A stretch of DNA of 64,000 bases from Geosporobacter ferrireducens. GTDB taxonomy: Bacteria > Bacillota > Clostridia > Peptostreptococcales > Thermotaleaceae. A program made the translations under genes and the position numbers. Shown here in pieces: positions 1 through 10,452 of this stretch; the stretch's first letter is position 1, and every line of letters starts with the position of its first letter. The notes beneath the pieces are model-generated. The model worked only from the letters and a program-made list of their open reading frames with translations. It had not been told where the DNA came from and made no database searches. Where the stretch lies: positions 4,319,416 through 4,383,415 of the forward strand of contig NZ_CP017269.1 in NCBI RefSeq assembly GCF_001750685.1, given 5' to 3'.

Positions 1-2477
1 TTGAAAATGCAACAGCGCAGATTTTAAGTCTTGTAAGGGATCAAGGCTATCGCTGGAGAGACATTGCACTGGTCTCTAATGATATGGAAAACTATGGATT
101 ATTGGTGGAAAGAGTATTTCAAGAATACGGAATCCCATACTTTTTGGATCAGAAAAAATCCATCATGAATAATTCCATTATTGAATGTATACTTTCCGCA
201 TTGGAGATTATCCGGAGAGGTTTCCGGTATGAAGATGTATTCCGCTTTTTTAAAGCGGGATTTAGCGGACTCTCTATAGAGGCATATGAGCAGTTGGAAA
301 ATTATGTATTGCGGTATGGCATTCAGGGAAGCCGATGGATGGAAGAATTTACAAAGGGAGATGAAGGCCCGTTAAAAGCCTTAAATGAGAGTAGGGTAAA
401 ATTTATTCAACCTATTAAAATTTTAGAAAAAAAGATAAAAGGTAAAAAGACAGTAGAAGGAATTACGAAAGGCCTCTATGAATACCTGGTAGACCTAGGC
501 GTAGACAAACAATTGGAAGATTGGATCGACACACTCAGAGCCAAGGGAGCCTATGCCTATGTTTTAGAGAATGCACAGCTGTGGAATATATTGATGGATA
601 CCCTTGATCAAATGGTAGAAATCATAGGGGAACAGTCCATTACGCTGAAAGAATATATCCGCATTTTAGATGCGGGCTTTTCTTCCTTGGAGTTAGCCAT
701 TATACCTACGACCATTGATCAGGTGTTGGTGGGAAATATTCAGCGTTCCAAAAGTCACGATATTAAAGCCCTCTTTGTAGTTGGTGTAAACGATGGAATT
801 TTGCCCACAGGCAAAGGAGAGGAGGGAATTCTTTCAGACGAGGAAAAACGCTATATTAAGGAAAAAGGATTACAACTGCGCTCCGATCATGAAGGAAAGG
901 CCTGTGAAGAGAAATTTCTCATCTATTCTGCTTTTAGTAAGCCCGGTATCTACTTATGGATCAGCTACGCTTTAGCAGATCAGGAAGGAAAGGCTTTGCG
1001 CCCATCTATTCTCATAGATCGCATTAAGAAGCTATTTAAAGGGCTTTCGGTGGAGAGCGATATTGTCTATGATGAAGCGAAGCAGGTACAACTGATTGGA
1101 ACACAAAACAGTACTTTTAAATATCTCATTGAGAATCTGCGTAAATATGTAGATGGAAAACCTATGGCCGATTTATGGTGGGATGTATACTGCTGGTATT
1201 ATGAGCAGGAGGAATGGAAGTTCCGTAGAGAAGCTGTTATAGATGGTTTTTTTCACAGCAATCAGGAAAGCTATTTAGAGTCTCAACAGGCAAAGCAGCT
1301 CTATCGCTTACCGATTCGCTCCAGTGTTTCAAGACTGGAACAGTTTGTGAATTGTCCCTTTGCCCACTTTATCAAGTACGGATTGAAGCCAAAGGAAAGA
1401 TTAACCTATAAGGTTCAGGCACCGGATATTGGTGAGTTATTTCATGATTCCATGAAGAAATTTACGGAGAAATTGCAGGAAGAGGATATTTCCTGGCGAG
1501 AGTTGGATCGAAAGCAATCAGATGTGGTTATTGACAGTATTATCGATGAGATGGTTCCTGCTTATGGAGAAGGAGTCTTACTCAGTACCCATCGCTATAA
1601 ATATTTAGTACAACGGTTGAAGCGAATCAGCAGGAGGGCTGTATGGACCCTTACAGAGCATCTGAAGCGGGGCAGTTTCGAGCCTATCGGCCATGAAATA
1701 GGTTTTGGACAGGGGGAAGTCTATCCACCCATTGAAGTAGAGTTGCCCGATGGAGAAAAGATCTATCTGGAGGGGCGCATTGACCGGGTAGACGTCTATG
1801 AGGATGAAGCGGGAAGCTATATGAAAATTATTGATTATAAATCCGGCAGTAAAGACTTTGACCTGTCAGAAGTATATTACGGAATGCAGCTGCAATTAAT
1901 GATTTATTTAGATGCCATGCTGACCCATCATAAGCATCCGGAAAATAAACCGGTAAAACCAGCAGGAATCTTTTATTTCAAGATAGACGATCCCATGATC
2001 AAAGCAGACGAAAGGATTGTTGAAGCTATCGAAAAAGAAATTCGAAAAAAATTGAAGCTAAAGGGTTTAGTTTTAAAGGATGTGCATATTATACGGCAAA
2101 TGGATCGGGAGATTGAAGGTTATTCAGATATCATTCCTGTGTCATTGGGAAAAAATCAAGATTTCCATAAATGGTCTTCTGTATTATCCCATGAAGGGTT
2201 TCATGCTGTATTAAAACATGTTCGCAATTTGGTAAAGGAAATAACCAATGAAATGATAAAAGGGAATATCCGTATTGAGCCTTGTAAAAATGGAAGGCAT
2301 ACTGCCTGCAGCTTTTGTTCCTACCAAGGAATTTGTCAATTTGACAGTCTGCTGGAGGATAACCGATATAAACATATAAAGAAGATGAAGGATGAACAGG
2401 TTATGAATTTACTGATGCTGGAAGAGGAGGTGGGGGAAGATGGTTCAATGGACGGAGAGCCAGCAGCAGGCAATTGA
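1..2477 (+). CDS. addB: AddB, ATP-dependent helicase/nuclease subunit B (5' partial)
   Basis: Open from base 3 with no start in the window, so the N-terminus lies upstream. AddB pairs with AddA to resect double-strand breaks up to Chi. The C-terminal nuclease domain is visible: GRIDRVDV followed by IIDYKSG near base 1830. An iron-sulfur staple is indicated by a Cys in FVNCPF (about base 1350) and a CxxCx5C group near 2310-2335, as in Bacillus subtilis AddB. The inactivated helicase-like part precedes it. The last 38 bases overlap addA, so the two are translationally coupled. Identification rests on these motifs and the addA neighbour. Confidence 0.96.
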   Translation, partial: ENATAQILSLVRDQGYRWRDIALVSNDMENYGLLVERVFQEYGIPYFLDQKKSIMNNSIIECILSALEIIRRGFRYEDVFRFFKAGFSGLSIEAYEQLENYVLRYGIQGSRWMEEFTKGDEGPLKALNESRVKFIQPIKILEKKIKGKKTVEGITKGLYEYLVDLGVDKQLEDWIDTLRAKGAYAYVLENAQLWNILMDTLDQMVEIIGEQSITLKEYIRILDAGFSSLELAIIPTTIDQVLVGNIQRSKSHDIKALFVVGVNDGILPTGKGEEGILSDEEKRYIKEKGLQLRSDHEGKACEEKFLIYSAFSKPGIYLWISYALADQEGKALRPSILIDRIKKLFKGLSVESDIVYDEAKQVQLIGTQNSTFKYLIENLRKYVDGKPMADLWWDVYCWYYEQEEWKFRREAVIDGFFHSNQESYLESQQAKQLYRLPIRSSVSRLEQFVNCPFAHFIKYGLKPKERLTYKVQAPDIGELFHDSMKKFTEKLQEEDISWRELDRKQSDVVIDSIIDEMVPAYGEGVLLSTHRYKYLVQRLKRISRRAVWTLTEHLKRGSFEPIGHEIGFGQGEVYPPIEVELPDGEKIYLEGRIDRVDVYEDEAGSYMKIIDYKSGSKDFDLSEVYYGMQLQLMIYLDAMLTHHKHPENKPVKPAGIFYFKIDDPMIKADERIVEAIEKEIRKKLKLKGLVLKDVHIIRQMDREIEGYSDIIPVSLGKNQDFHKWSSVLSHEGFHAVLKHVRNLVKEITNEMIKGNIRIEPCKNGRHTACSFCSYQGICQFDSLLEDNRYKHIKKMKDEQVMNLLMLEEEVGEDGSMDGEPAAGN

Positions 2478-5400
2478 TGCAAGAAACAGCAATTTATTGG
2501 TAGCTGCAGCAGCGGGTTCGGGGAAAACCGCGGTTCTGGTGGAGCGAATTATACAAATGATCCTAAAGGATAAAATTGATCTAGACTCTTTATTGATTGT
2601 AACCTTTACAAATGCAGCAGCAGGGGAAATGCGTGAAAGAATTGCTGCAGCAATTTTAAAAGAGTTGGAAAAGAAAAATGAGAATGAAGTCCATCTGCGG
2701 CGGCAAATGAATCTATTGAGTCGTGCTTCCATTAGTACACTGCACGCCTTTTGCATAGAAGTGGCGCGAAAGTATTTCCATATGATCGACATAGATCCCA
2801 ATTTCCGTATTGGAGACGGCACAGAGACTGGAATTATGAAACTAGAAGTCGTAGAAGAACTTTTTGAAAGTGAGTATGAGAAGAGCACAGATGAATTTTT
2901 AGGACTTGTAGAACGCTTTGGGGACACGAAACAGGATCTTCCTTTGCAGGATATTGTGCTGCGGCTCTATGATTTTATACAGAGTAAACCCGATCCCCTA
3001 TTGTGGTTGAAGGAAAGAATAGAAGATTTTCGTATGGATCTGGCAGAATTTGAGAAGAGTCCATGGTATGGTGCGATTGCAGAACAGATAGATATTGAAT
3101 TAAAGGGTGCACTAGACAGCTTTGAAGAGGCAAAGAGTCTGTGTGAAAGAGAATGTGGGCCAAGAGGCTATCGTGAAGCCATTGTTGAGGACATTCAATT
3201 GACAGAAGCTTTACAAAAAGATCTAAAAAAAGGCATGAAGTCTTTTTATAATCAAATCAGCATGCTCGATCATAAACGATTGGGAAAGTTGGATAAAAAC
3301 GTTGATGAAGGCCTGAAAGAGGAGGTGAAAACCCTACGGGATAAAGGGAAAAAAATATTGCAGGATATACAAAAAGGCCTATTTGGAAAGAATCCTGAAG
3401 CCGCTATTGAAGACTTGCATGCACTATATCCCTATATGCGATACCTTTATCAATTGATTTGTGCTTTTGACGAAAGTTATCAAGAGAAGAAAAAAGAAAA
3501 GGGTATTGTAGATTTCAATGATTTAGAGCATTATGCATTGGCCATTTTAAAGCATGAATCGGCTGCACAAGCCTATCGGAATAAATTCGCCTATATCTTT
3601 GTGGATGAATATCAGGACAGTAATATTGTTCAAGAGACCTTGATTGGTTTCATCAAGCGAGAAAACAATCTATTTTTGGTAGGAGATGTGAAGCAAAGCA
3701 TTTATCGTTTTCGTCTGGCTGACCCTTCCCTATTTATTGAAAAATATGAAACCTATACAAATGAAGTAAACGTTGGGGACAGAAGAATCGACTTAAGTCA
3801 GAACTTCCGCAGCAGAGAGGAAATTCTTGAAGGGGTGAATGGTATCTTCAGACAGATTATGTCTAAGGCCTTTGGTGAAATTGATTATGATGACAAAGCC
3901 TGTCTGTATAAAGGTGCTGATAGGGAGGACCCTGTTGGAACGCCGCTGGAATTAATTTTGATCGAAAAAAAGGAGATAGAAGAAGAGCTATCTAGCGATG
4001 AAAAAGAGGAAATAGAACTGTTAGAAGAGCAAGAGATCCTGGAAGATACAGCCCTTGAAGCAAAAATTGCTGCCCAGAAAATTAAAGAGCTGCTGCAGGG
4101 CGAGATTTATGACCCCAAAATGGATTGCTATCGGCCTGTTACCTATAGAGATATTGTAATATTGCTTCGAACGACAAAAAACTGGGCAGATACTTTTCAA
4201 GAAGTTTTTATGGCAGAGGGTATTCCCGCCTATGCCGATGTGAATGCAGGATACTTTGAAACGATAGAAGTAAATATTTTTATCCATCTTCTACAGTTGA
4301 TCGACAACAAGCAGCAGGATATACCCCTACTGAGTGTTATGCGTTCACCTATTGGCGGATTCAAAACAGAGGATCTTATCAGCATTCGACTACATAACAA
4401 GTCAGAGACTTTTTATAATGCAGTTGAAACCTATTGTATGGAAGAAAATAATGAATTAGCAGACCGCTTAAAAAAATTTATCGGGCAAATTAATGGGTGG
4501 AAAGAGGAATCCCGATACATTAACATGGATACCTTTATCTGGAAGCTGCTAATGGAAACGGGTTACTATCATTATGTTGGAGCCATGCCCGGCGGAATGC
4601 AGCGGCAGGCAAATCTTCGCATATTATTTGACAGGGCAAGGCAGTTCCAAAAAACTTCCATTCGGGGATTGTTTAATTTTATACGGTTTATTGATAAATT
4701 GAAAAGCAGCAGTGGGGATATGGGGACAGCCAAGATCCTGGGAGAAAATGATAACCTGGTTCGAATTATGAGTATACATAAGAGTAAGGGACTTGAATTT
4801 CCAATCGTGATGGTAGCCGGGATGGGAAAGCAGTTTAATTTAATGGATACAAACCAGCAGATACTTTTTCATAAGGATTTGGGAATTGGCTCTAAATATG
4901 CAGATCCTGAACTGCGCCACTACAGTGATACGATCGTGAAGGTTGCTATGAAGAATAAAATCAGGCTTGAAAGTCTGTCAGAGGAGATGCGCATTCTATA
5001 TGTAGCCCTCACCAGACCTAAGGACAAACTGGTTCTAATAGGTGCTGTCAAAGAACTGGAAAAGGCGGCAAAGCGATGGATGAGACCCCTAAACCCCTAT
5101 CATCTAAGCAAGGGAAAAAGCTATTTGGACTGGATTGGCTCTGTATTGATTCGTCACCGGGATGGCTGCATACTGCGGGATCTAGCCCGGATTCCAGAGA
5201 ATGATGCTTCTTGTCGCACAGATGAGGGTCAATGGGTGATTCATACGGTTAGACGGCAAGATACAAGACAAGAACAGACAGAGCAGAAAGAAATAAAACA
5301 AAAAATGCTTCAGTATTTGAAAAATTTTCAACGAGAGGAAGCTTCCCTGTATCGGGATATGATTTATCAGCGATTAAACTGGTTTTATGAAAACCAAGTA

Positions 5401-6045
5401 GCCTCTCAGATTCCTTCGAAGCTTTCTGTTACGGAAATCAAGAGACTTACGATCAGGGACAGAAATCCATTGGGCTTTTTTATTCCGCCGCTACAGAAAA
5501 TGCCTGGCTTTATGGAAGGAAAAAAGCAGTTCTCTGCTGTAGAGAAAGGAACCATCATACATTTTGTAATGCAGCATTTACGGTTTCAGGACCTAGATCA
5601 AAAAGAGCGTATTCAAGAGCAAGTGGAGGATATGGTAGCAAGAGAACTGCTGACACCGGAAGAAGCGGCAGTTGTTGACATTGATAAAATCTTCGCTTTC
5701 TTTCAAAGCAGCATTGGAAAGAGAATTCTAAGCGCCAAGTATATCTTTCGGGAGACAGCCTTTAACTATATGAAACCTGCTCAGCAGTTGAATATTGGCC
5801 TGGAGAACTGTGATGAGGGATTGTTGGTGCAGGGAGTTATCGACTGCTATTTTGAAGAGGATGAAGCCTATGTATTGGTAGATTATAAAACTGATATCAT
5901 CGGTATGGAAGGAAAAGAAGAAATACTTGAAAAGTACCGGGTACAAATTGAATTGTATAAAGAGGCATTGGAGAAAATTTCCGGGAAAAGTGTAAGAGAA
6001 AGCTATTTGTACCTATTTCATTTAGATGAGGCGGTGAAGCTATGA
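2440..6045 (+). CDS. addA: AddA, ATP-dependent helicase/nuclease subunit A
   Basis: UvrD-like superfamily 1 helicase plus RecB-type nuclease, 1201 residues, a normal AddA length. Visible: Walker A AGSGKT at residues 25-30, motif II VDEYQD near 388, QNFRSR near 456, late helicase motifs around VRIMSIHKSKGLEFP and LYVALTRPKDKL, and the nuclease motif GVIDCYFEEDEAYVLVDYKTD region near 1133-1150. The ATG follows a GAGGAGG ribosome site that lies inside addB. The gene overlaps sbcD by four bases (ATGA). With AddB it forms the Gram-positive counterpart of RecBCD. Confidence 0.98.
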   Translation: MVQWTESQQQAIDARNSNLLVAAAAGSGKTAVLVERIIQMILKDKIDLDSLLIVTFTNAAAGEMRERIAAAILKELEKKNENEVHLRRQMNLLSRASISTLHAFCIEVARKYFHMIDIDPNFRIGDGTETGIMKLEVVEELFESEYEKSTDEFLGLVERFGDTKQDLPLQDIVLRLYDFIQSKPDPLLWLKERIEDFRMDLAEFEKSPWYGAIAEQIDIELKGALDSFEEAKSLCERECGPRGYREAIVEDIQLTEALQKDLKKGMKSFYNQISMLDHKRLGKLDKNVDEGLKEEVKTLRDKGKKILQDIQKGLFGKNPEAAIEDLHALYPYMRYLYQLICAFDESYQEKKKEKGIVDFNDLEHYALAILKHESAAQAYRNKFAYIFVDEYQDSNIVQETLIGFIKRENNLFLVGDVKQSIYRFRLADPSLFIEKYETYTNEVNVGDRRIDLSQNFRSREEILEGVNGIFRQIMSKAFGEIDYDDKACLYKGADREDPVGTPLELILIEKKEIEEELSSDEKEEIELLEEQEILEDTALEAKIAAQKIKELLQGEIYDPKMDCYRPVTYRDIVILLRTTKNWADTFQEVFMAEGIPAYADVNAGYFETIEVNIFIHLLQLIDNKQQDIPLLSVMRSPIGGFKTEDLISIRLHNKSETFYNAVETYCMEENNELADRLKKFIGQINGWKEESRYINMDTFIWKLLMETGYYHYVGAMPGGMQRQANLRILFDRARQFQKTSIRGLFNFIRFIDKLKSSSGDMGTAKILGENDNLVRIMSIHKSKGLEFPIVMVAGMGKQFNLMDTNQQILFHKDLGIGSKYADPELRHYSDTIVKVAMKNKIRLESLSEEMRILYVALTRPKDKLVLIGAVKELEKAAKRWMRPLNPYHLSKGKSYLDWIGSVLIRHRDGCILRDLARIPENDASCRTDEGQWVIHTVRRQDTRQEQTEQKEIKQKMLQYLKNFQREEASLYRDMIYQRLNWFYENQVASQIPSKLSVTEIKRLTIRDRNPLGFFIPPLQKMPGFMEGKKQFSAVEKGTIIHFVMQHLRFQDLDQKERIQEQVEDMVARELLTPEEAAVVDIDKIFAFFQSSIGKRILSAKYIFRETAFNYMKPAQQLNIGLENCDEGLLVQGVIDCYFEEDEAYVLVDYKTDIIGMEGKEEILEKYRVQIELYKEALEKISGKSVRESYLYLFHLDEAVKL

Positions 6046-7190
6046 AAATATTACATACTTCTGATTGGCATTTGGGCAGGATTTTGCACGGCATTCATCT
6101 AACTGAGGATCAAGCCTATATATTGGATCAGTTTATAGCTTTAGTACAGGATACAAAACCTGATGCGATATTGATTGCAGGGGATGTATTTGACCGTTCC
6201 GTCCCACCTACAGAAGCGGTAAACCTGCTAGATGAAGTGGTGTCAAAAATACTGATGGATTTGGAGATACCGATTATTATGATTGCTGGCAACCACGATA
6301 GTCCCGATCGGTTAGGATTTGGATATCGTCTGCTGGAGAGCAGAGGACTCAATATTTCGGGAAAGCTGAGGATGGATCGAAAACCGGTAGTGCTGTACGA
6401 TGCATACGGTCCTGTATATTTTCATGCGATTCCTTATGCTGAACCTGCAATGGTAAAAGAACATTTTTCAGATGAAAGAATTAGCGGTCATGATGATGCT
6501 ATGGGAAGGATCATTCAGCATATTCAAAAAAATAAGATCCAAAACAGCCGTAATGTTTTGCTGGCCCATGCCTTTGTGGCTGGAGGCGTAGAAAGCGAAT
6601 CAGAACGTCCGCTTTCAGTAGGCGGGTCCACTGCTGTAAGCACTGACTATTTTAAGGATTTTAATTATGTGGCATTGGGGCATCTTCATAAGCCTCAAAG
6701 GGCAGGGGCGGAACACATTCGTTACTCAGGATCTTTAATGAAATATTCCTTCTCTGAGGCGGACCATACAAAAACTGTAAATTTTATTGAAATGGATGAA
6801 ACTGGGAATATAAGGCTGGAGTACACTTCTTTGAAACCGAAGAGAGATTTAAGATGTGTAGAGGGATATTTGCAGGATTTATTAGCCAGAGGAGAGATGG
6901 ATGAAAACAAGGCAGACTATCTTAAAGTGACTTTACTGGATGAAGGTGCAATTTTAGATGCTATTGGAAAATTGCGAAAGGTATATCCCAACGTGCTGCA
7001 TATTGAGCGGCCCCAGTTAACAGCTGCAAGTCAACTCGTTGGTGCCGATAGAGATTTTAAAAAAATGAATGAACTTCATTTGTTTTCCTCTTTTCTAAGC
7101 CAAGTGACAGAACGGGAGATTACAGAGGAGCAACAGAAAGCATTTCAACAAGTGATAGATCATTACTATAGGATGATACGGGAGGAATAG
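6042..7190 (+). CDS. sbcD: SbcD, exonuclease subunit D
   Basis: Metal-dependent Mre11-type nuclease, 382 residues. It cleaves hairpins and protein-blocked DNA ends together with SbcC. Calcineurin-like phosphoesterase motifs are in order: TSDWHLGR (residues 6-13), GDVFDRS, GNHDSPDR and GHLHKPQ. The ATG overlaps the addA stop by four bases, and sbcC starts three bases after this stop, so addBA-sbcDC is one operon of end-processing enzymes. Confidence 0.98.
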   Translation: MKILHTSDWHLGRILHGIHLTEDQAYILDQFIALVQDTKPDAILIAGDVFDRSVPPTEAVNLLDEVVSKILMDLEIPIIMIAGNHDSPDRLGFGYRLLESRGLNISGKLRMDRKPVVLYDAYGPVYFHAIPYAEPAMVKEHFSDERISGHDDAMGRIIQHIQKNKIQNSRNVLLAHAFVAGGVESESERPLSVGGSTAVSTDYFKDFNYVALGHLHKPQRAGAEHIRYSGSLMKYSFSEADHTKTVNFIEMDETGNIRLEYTSLKPKRDLRCVEGYLQDLLARGEMDENKADYLKVTLLDEGAILDAIGKLRKVYPNVLHIERPQLTAASQLVGADRDFKKMNELHLFSSFLSQVTEREITEEQQKAFQQVIDHYYRMIREE

Positions 7191-7192
7191 GC

Positions 7193-10100
7193 ATGAAACC
7201 ATTAAAATTGACCATGAGTGCCTTCGGTCCCTATGCCGGATTTCAAACTTTGGATTTTACAGAATTGAGAGAACGTAATATTTTCTTGATACACGGCCCT
7301 ACGGGTTCGGGAAAGACAACCATTCTTGACGGTATTTGCTTTGCGTTGTATGGCGATACCAGCGGAGCGGAAAGAAGCGGGAGGAGTATGCGAAGTCATC
7401 ATGCAGGCGTGGAACAGATGACTGAGGTAACCTTTGAATTTGCACTGAAGGAAGAACAATATAGAGTCCATCGGAAGCCTGAACAAGAAAGGTTGAAGAA
7501 ATCAGGGACGGGAACTACGGTCCAAATGGCTGAGGCAATACTGTGGAAGATAGATCCTTCTAATACGGCAGAAGAAAGCTTGGTGGAAACCGGCTGGAAA
7601 AATGTTACCGATGCCATTGAAAAACTAATTGGCTTTAAGAGCAGCCAATTTCGCCAAGTAATCATGCTGCCCCAAGGGCAATTTCGAAAGCTTTTGATGG
7701 CTGATTCCGTGGAGCGGCAGGATATTATGGAAAAGCTTTTTCAAACAGAAATGTATAGAAAAATTGAGGAGTTATTAAAGAAGTCCGCCAAAGAATTGCG
7801 GGACAGCATCAAAGAAATGGAGAACCAGCGAAATTGGAATCTAAAGAAAGTAGAATGTGAAACTTCTGCAGCACTTTGCCAAATGATTGATTCCGATGAA
7901 GCAGAGTTGATAAAGTTGGGAGAGAGTCATAAGGAAAAAAATGATCGCGTTTTAGCGGCGCAGGAAGCCTTAGTTGCAGGAAAGGCAGGAAATGAAAAGC
8001 TGATAGAACTGGAAAACAGCCAAAAAGCGTTGAAACTGCTGCAAGATCAGAAGCTATCCATTACCAAACAGGAAGAGGTCCTCAAAGGTGCCAGACGTGC
8101 AGCTGCATTGGAAGAGCGGGAAAAGCTGACAAAGCAGCGAAGCGATGATAAGATTGCTTTAGAAAAGAAACTGGCTGTGTGTGAGAAAGAAACCGAAGAG
8201 GCTGTTCGTGCTTTAGAGCAGGCAGAAAAGCTGCTGCATAAAGAGCAAGGGCAAGGAGAAATTCGTGAAAAGGCAAAAGCCCATTTAATTCAGCTGGAAA
8301 GTTATCGCCAAAAGGTAGCATCCTTAGAAGCTGTAAAGCAACAGGTAGCTGAACAGAGGAAGCTGGTAAAACAGTTAGAGGATCAAAAAGAAAAACTTCT
8401 AATAGAACTTGTTAAGATGGAAGAAAGCCTTAACAAACAGAAACAAAACAGTGACTACATGAAGGAAGCTGCTGGAAAAGTACCTCTGTTGGAAGCGCAA
8501 TATAAGGAAATAGAAAAGAAGTATTCTCAAAAAAAGCAACTGGAGGAAATAGAGAAACTGGCTGCTGTGCAACAAAAGGATTATATCCGATGTAAGGAAG
8601 AATTCAAAGGGCTGGATAAAAAATATTTGGAACATAAAAATGAATGGCTGCGGCTTCAAGAAGCATGGAACAAAGGACAAGCCTCTATCCTTGCAGCACA
8701 CCTTCGAGCAAACGAAGCATGTCCCGTATGCGGTTCAACCCATCATCCCAAATTGGCTGAAAAAATGGAAGGCGTACCTTCTGAGGAACAGTTAAAGAAT
8801 AGCGCATTAGATTTAGAAAAGTTGGAAGTGTTGAGGGAGAAAAGCAGGCAGAGACTTCAGCAAGCATTGATAGAAGTAGAAAAGCTGGAGAATAAACGGA
8901 ATCTTCTACGCAAAGAATTGGAGGATCCTTCTCTAGGGGATGCAGCTTATCTGGAAGAAGTGCTGACAAAAAGAAAAGAAGCTTTGGAGAAGGTTCAAAA
9001 AGAGCTGGAAAATTTAGCAGAAACAGATAAACTTTTACAGACATTAGAGGAAAATGTCAAAACCAAAAAAGCCATACTGGAGGACCTGCTTCAAAACCTT
9101 AAGCTACAGAGTGAAAGTCTTCGCAGTATTGAGGGAGTTTATCAGGAGAGAGAGGCTTCCATACCGGAGGAGATACGGTCTGAGGAGGCATTAGAAAAAG
9201 AACTGAAAAAAACAAAGGGATTCTATGACCAGTTAAGATTGGCCCTTGAAGCTGCTGAAAAAAACTATCAGGATAAGGCGACAAAGTTAGCTGCAATAAA
9301 AGCCTCCAAGGAGAGCTTAGAAAAGTCTTATGAAGAAACTGTGGCAAAATACACAGAAGAAAAAAGGCAGTTTTCTGAAAAAATGAAGCAGGAAGGATTT
9401 CAGAAGTATGCAGACTATATAGAAGCCAAAAAAAGTGAGATACAGCAACAACAGATCGAAGAGGAAATAAAGCAGTATAACAGTAGGCTGGGGGCGGCAG
9501 AAGAACGCTTCGCACGGGCAGTAAAAGCCGCAGAGAGGATTACAACTGTTGATCTGGAACAGCTTCAGCAGGCATTGATTGCTGCCCAAAAAGAAAAGGA
9601 TAACGCTTTAACATTAGAGAATAATTTGCGAAAGAAAATAGAAAATGACCGTAAGGCAATGGAAGAGATAAGGTCACTGGAAAGTACAATTCAAGCGAAA
9701 GAAGAATCCTATAAGGTTGTAGGATATCTCTCCCAGGTTAGTAATGGGGAAAATATCCATGGACTTACACTGCAGCGCTTTGTGTTAGGTGCATTGTTGG
9801 ATGATATCACCATCGCAGCCACAGAACGATTGAAACGAATGAGCAAGGGCCGGTATCACTTACAAAGGACTCTGGACCGGTCTAGAAAAAATGCTGCAGG
9901 GGGATTAGAATTGGAAGTATTTGATACCTATACAGGTATTGAAAGACCTGTCACTACACTATCGGGGGGAGAGAGCTTTTTGGCATCACTTTCCTTGGCT
10001 TTAGGCCTGGCAGATGTGGTACAATCCTATTCAGGGGGAATTAGTTTAGATACGATCTTTGTTGACGAAGGATTTGGAACTCTAGACCCTGAATCTTTAG

Positions 10101-10252
10101 ATTTTGCATTAAAAGCCCTTATAGATCTGCAGCAAGGAGGGCGGTTGGTGGGGATTATATCCCACGTGCCAGAGTTAAGGGAAAGAATCGATGCAAGGCT
10201 GGAAGTATCCGTTGGAGAGAAAGGGAGTTTTGCATCTTTTAAAATATCCTAA
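7193..10252 (+). CDS. sbcC: SbcC, exonuclease subunit C (Rad50-like ATPase)
   Basis: SMC-type ATPase of 1019 residues and partner of SbcD. Walker A GPTGSGKTT lies near residues 35-43. A long coiled coil is interrupted by the zinc-hook CPVCG near residue 510. The ABC signature TLSGGESFLASL sits near 922 and Walker B DTIFVDEGFGTLD near 952-966. The coiled coils explain the high Lys/Glu/Gln content. The ribosome site GGAGG precedes ATG by eight bases. Last gene of the repair operon; no strong terminator is visible after it. Confidence 0.98.
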   Translation: MKPLKLTMSAFGPYAGFQTLDFTELRERNIFLIHGPTGSGKTTILDGICFALYGDTSGAERSGRSMRSHHAGVEQMTEVTFEFALKEEQYRVHRKPEQERLKKSGTGTTVQMAEAILWKIDPSNTAEESLVETGWKNVTDAIEKLIGFKSSQFRQVIMLPQGQFRKLLMADSVERQDIMEKLFQTEMYRKIEELLKKSAKELRDSIKEMENQRNWNLKKVECETSAALCQMIDSDEAELIKLGESHKEKNDRVLAAQEALVAGKAGNEKLIELENSQKALKLLQDQKLSITKQEEVLKGARRAAALEEREKLTKQRSDDKIALEKKLAVCEKETEEAVRALEQAEKLLHKEQGQGEIREKAKAHLIQLESYRQKVASLEAVKQQVAEQRKLVKQLEDQKEKLLIELVKMEESLNKQKQNSDYMKEAAGKVPLLEAQYKEIEKKYSQKKQLEEIEKLAAVQQKDYIRCKEEFKGLDKKYLEHKNEWLRLQEAWNKGQASILAAHLRANEACPVCGSTHHPKLAEKMEGVPSEEQLKNSALDLEKLEVLREKSRQRLQQALIEVEKLENKRNLLRKELEDPSLGDAAYLEEVLTKRKEALEKVQKELENLAETDKLLQTLEENVKTKKAILEDLLQNLKLQSESLRSIEGVYQEREASIPEEIRSEEALEKELKKTKGFYDQLRLALEAAEKNYQDKATKLAAIKASKESLEKSYEETVAKYTEEKRQFSEKMKQEGFQKYADYIEAKKSEIQQQQIEEEIKQYNSRLGAAEERFARAVKAAERITTVDLEQLQQALIAAQKEKDNALTLENNLRKKIENDRKAMEEIRSLESTIQAKEESYKVVGYLSQVSNGENIHGLTLQRFVLGALLDDITIAATERLKRMSKGRYHLQRTLDRSRKNAAGGLELEVFDTYTGIERPVTTLSGGESFLASLSLALGLADVVQSYSGGISLDTIFVDEGFGTLDPESLDFALKALIDLQQGGRLVGIISHVPELRERIDARLEVSVGEKGSFASFKIS

Positions 10253-10274
10253 ATTTTACATATGAATAAATGCT

Positions 10275-10440
10275 TATAATACCGGGTACAAATGTAAAAT
10301 ATGGCGTTTCTGCCGTACCGGTGCCCCAGTGGGCAGGCACAGGGTCTGCCATCCTATGGTAAGGGATGAGACGCTGTCGTTTCGAAGCATAATTGTAACG
10401 AACCGTCATAAACCTATATAGATAAAAAATGTAGTGATGA
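10275..10440 (+). other. Possible structured RNA or leader upstream of the HD gene
   Basis: A GC-rich, structured stretch in an AT-rich gap. A TATAAT at 10275-10280 could be a -10, but no -35 stands at the right spacing. Possible helices: GGTAC 10285-10289 with GTACC 10315-10319; GCGTTTC 10304-10310 with GAGACGC 10368-10374; TGCCC 10322-10326 with GGGCA 10331-10335; CATCC 10350-10354 with GGATG 10364-10368. The first two exclude each other unless a pseudoknot forms, as in a switch. It matches no riboswitch consensus I know (purine, ZTP, guanidine, T-box, c-di-GMP and c-di-AMP considered). It may also be a palindromic repeat remnant. Confidence 0.3.
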
Positions 10441-10452
10441 GGTGAACAGGAG

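Noticed and set aside
8082..9589. Several minus-strand ORFs of 79-138 codons inside sbcC
   Set aside because: Phe/Leu-rich products of the reverse complement of Lys/Glu coiled-coil codons; no ribosome sites, fully inside a certain gene.
10285..10380. Purine riboswitch (ATATGG and GTTTCTGCC look similar)
   Set aside because: The order and spacing of conserved blocks do not fit: no second loop and no GACTA block, and the stems fall in the wrong places.
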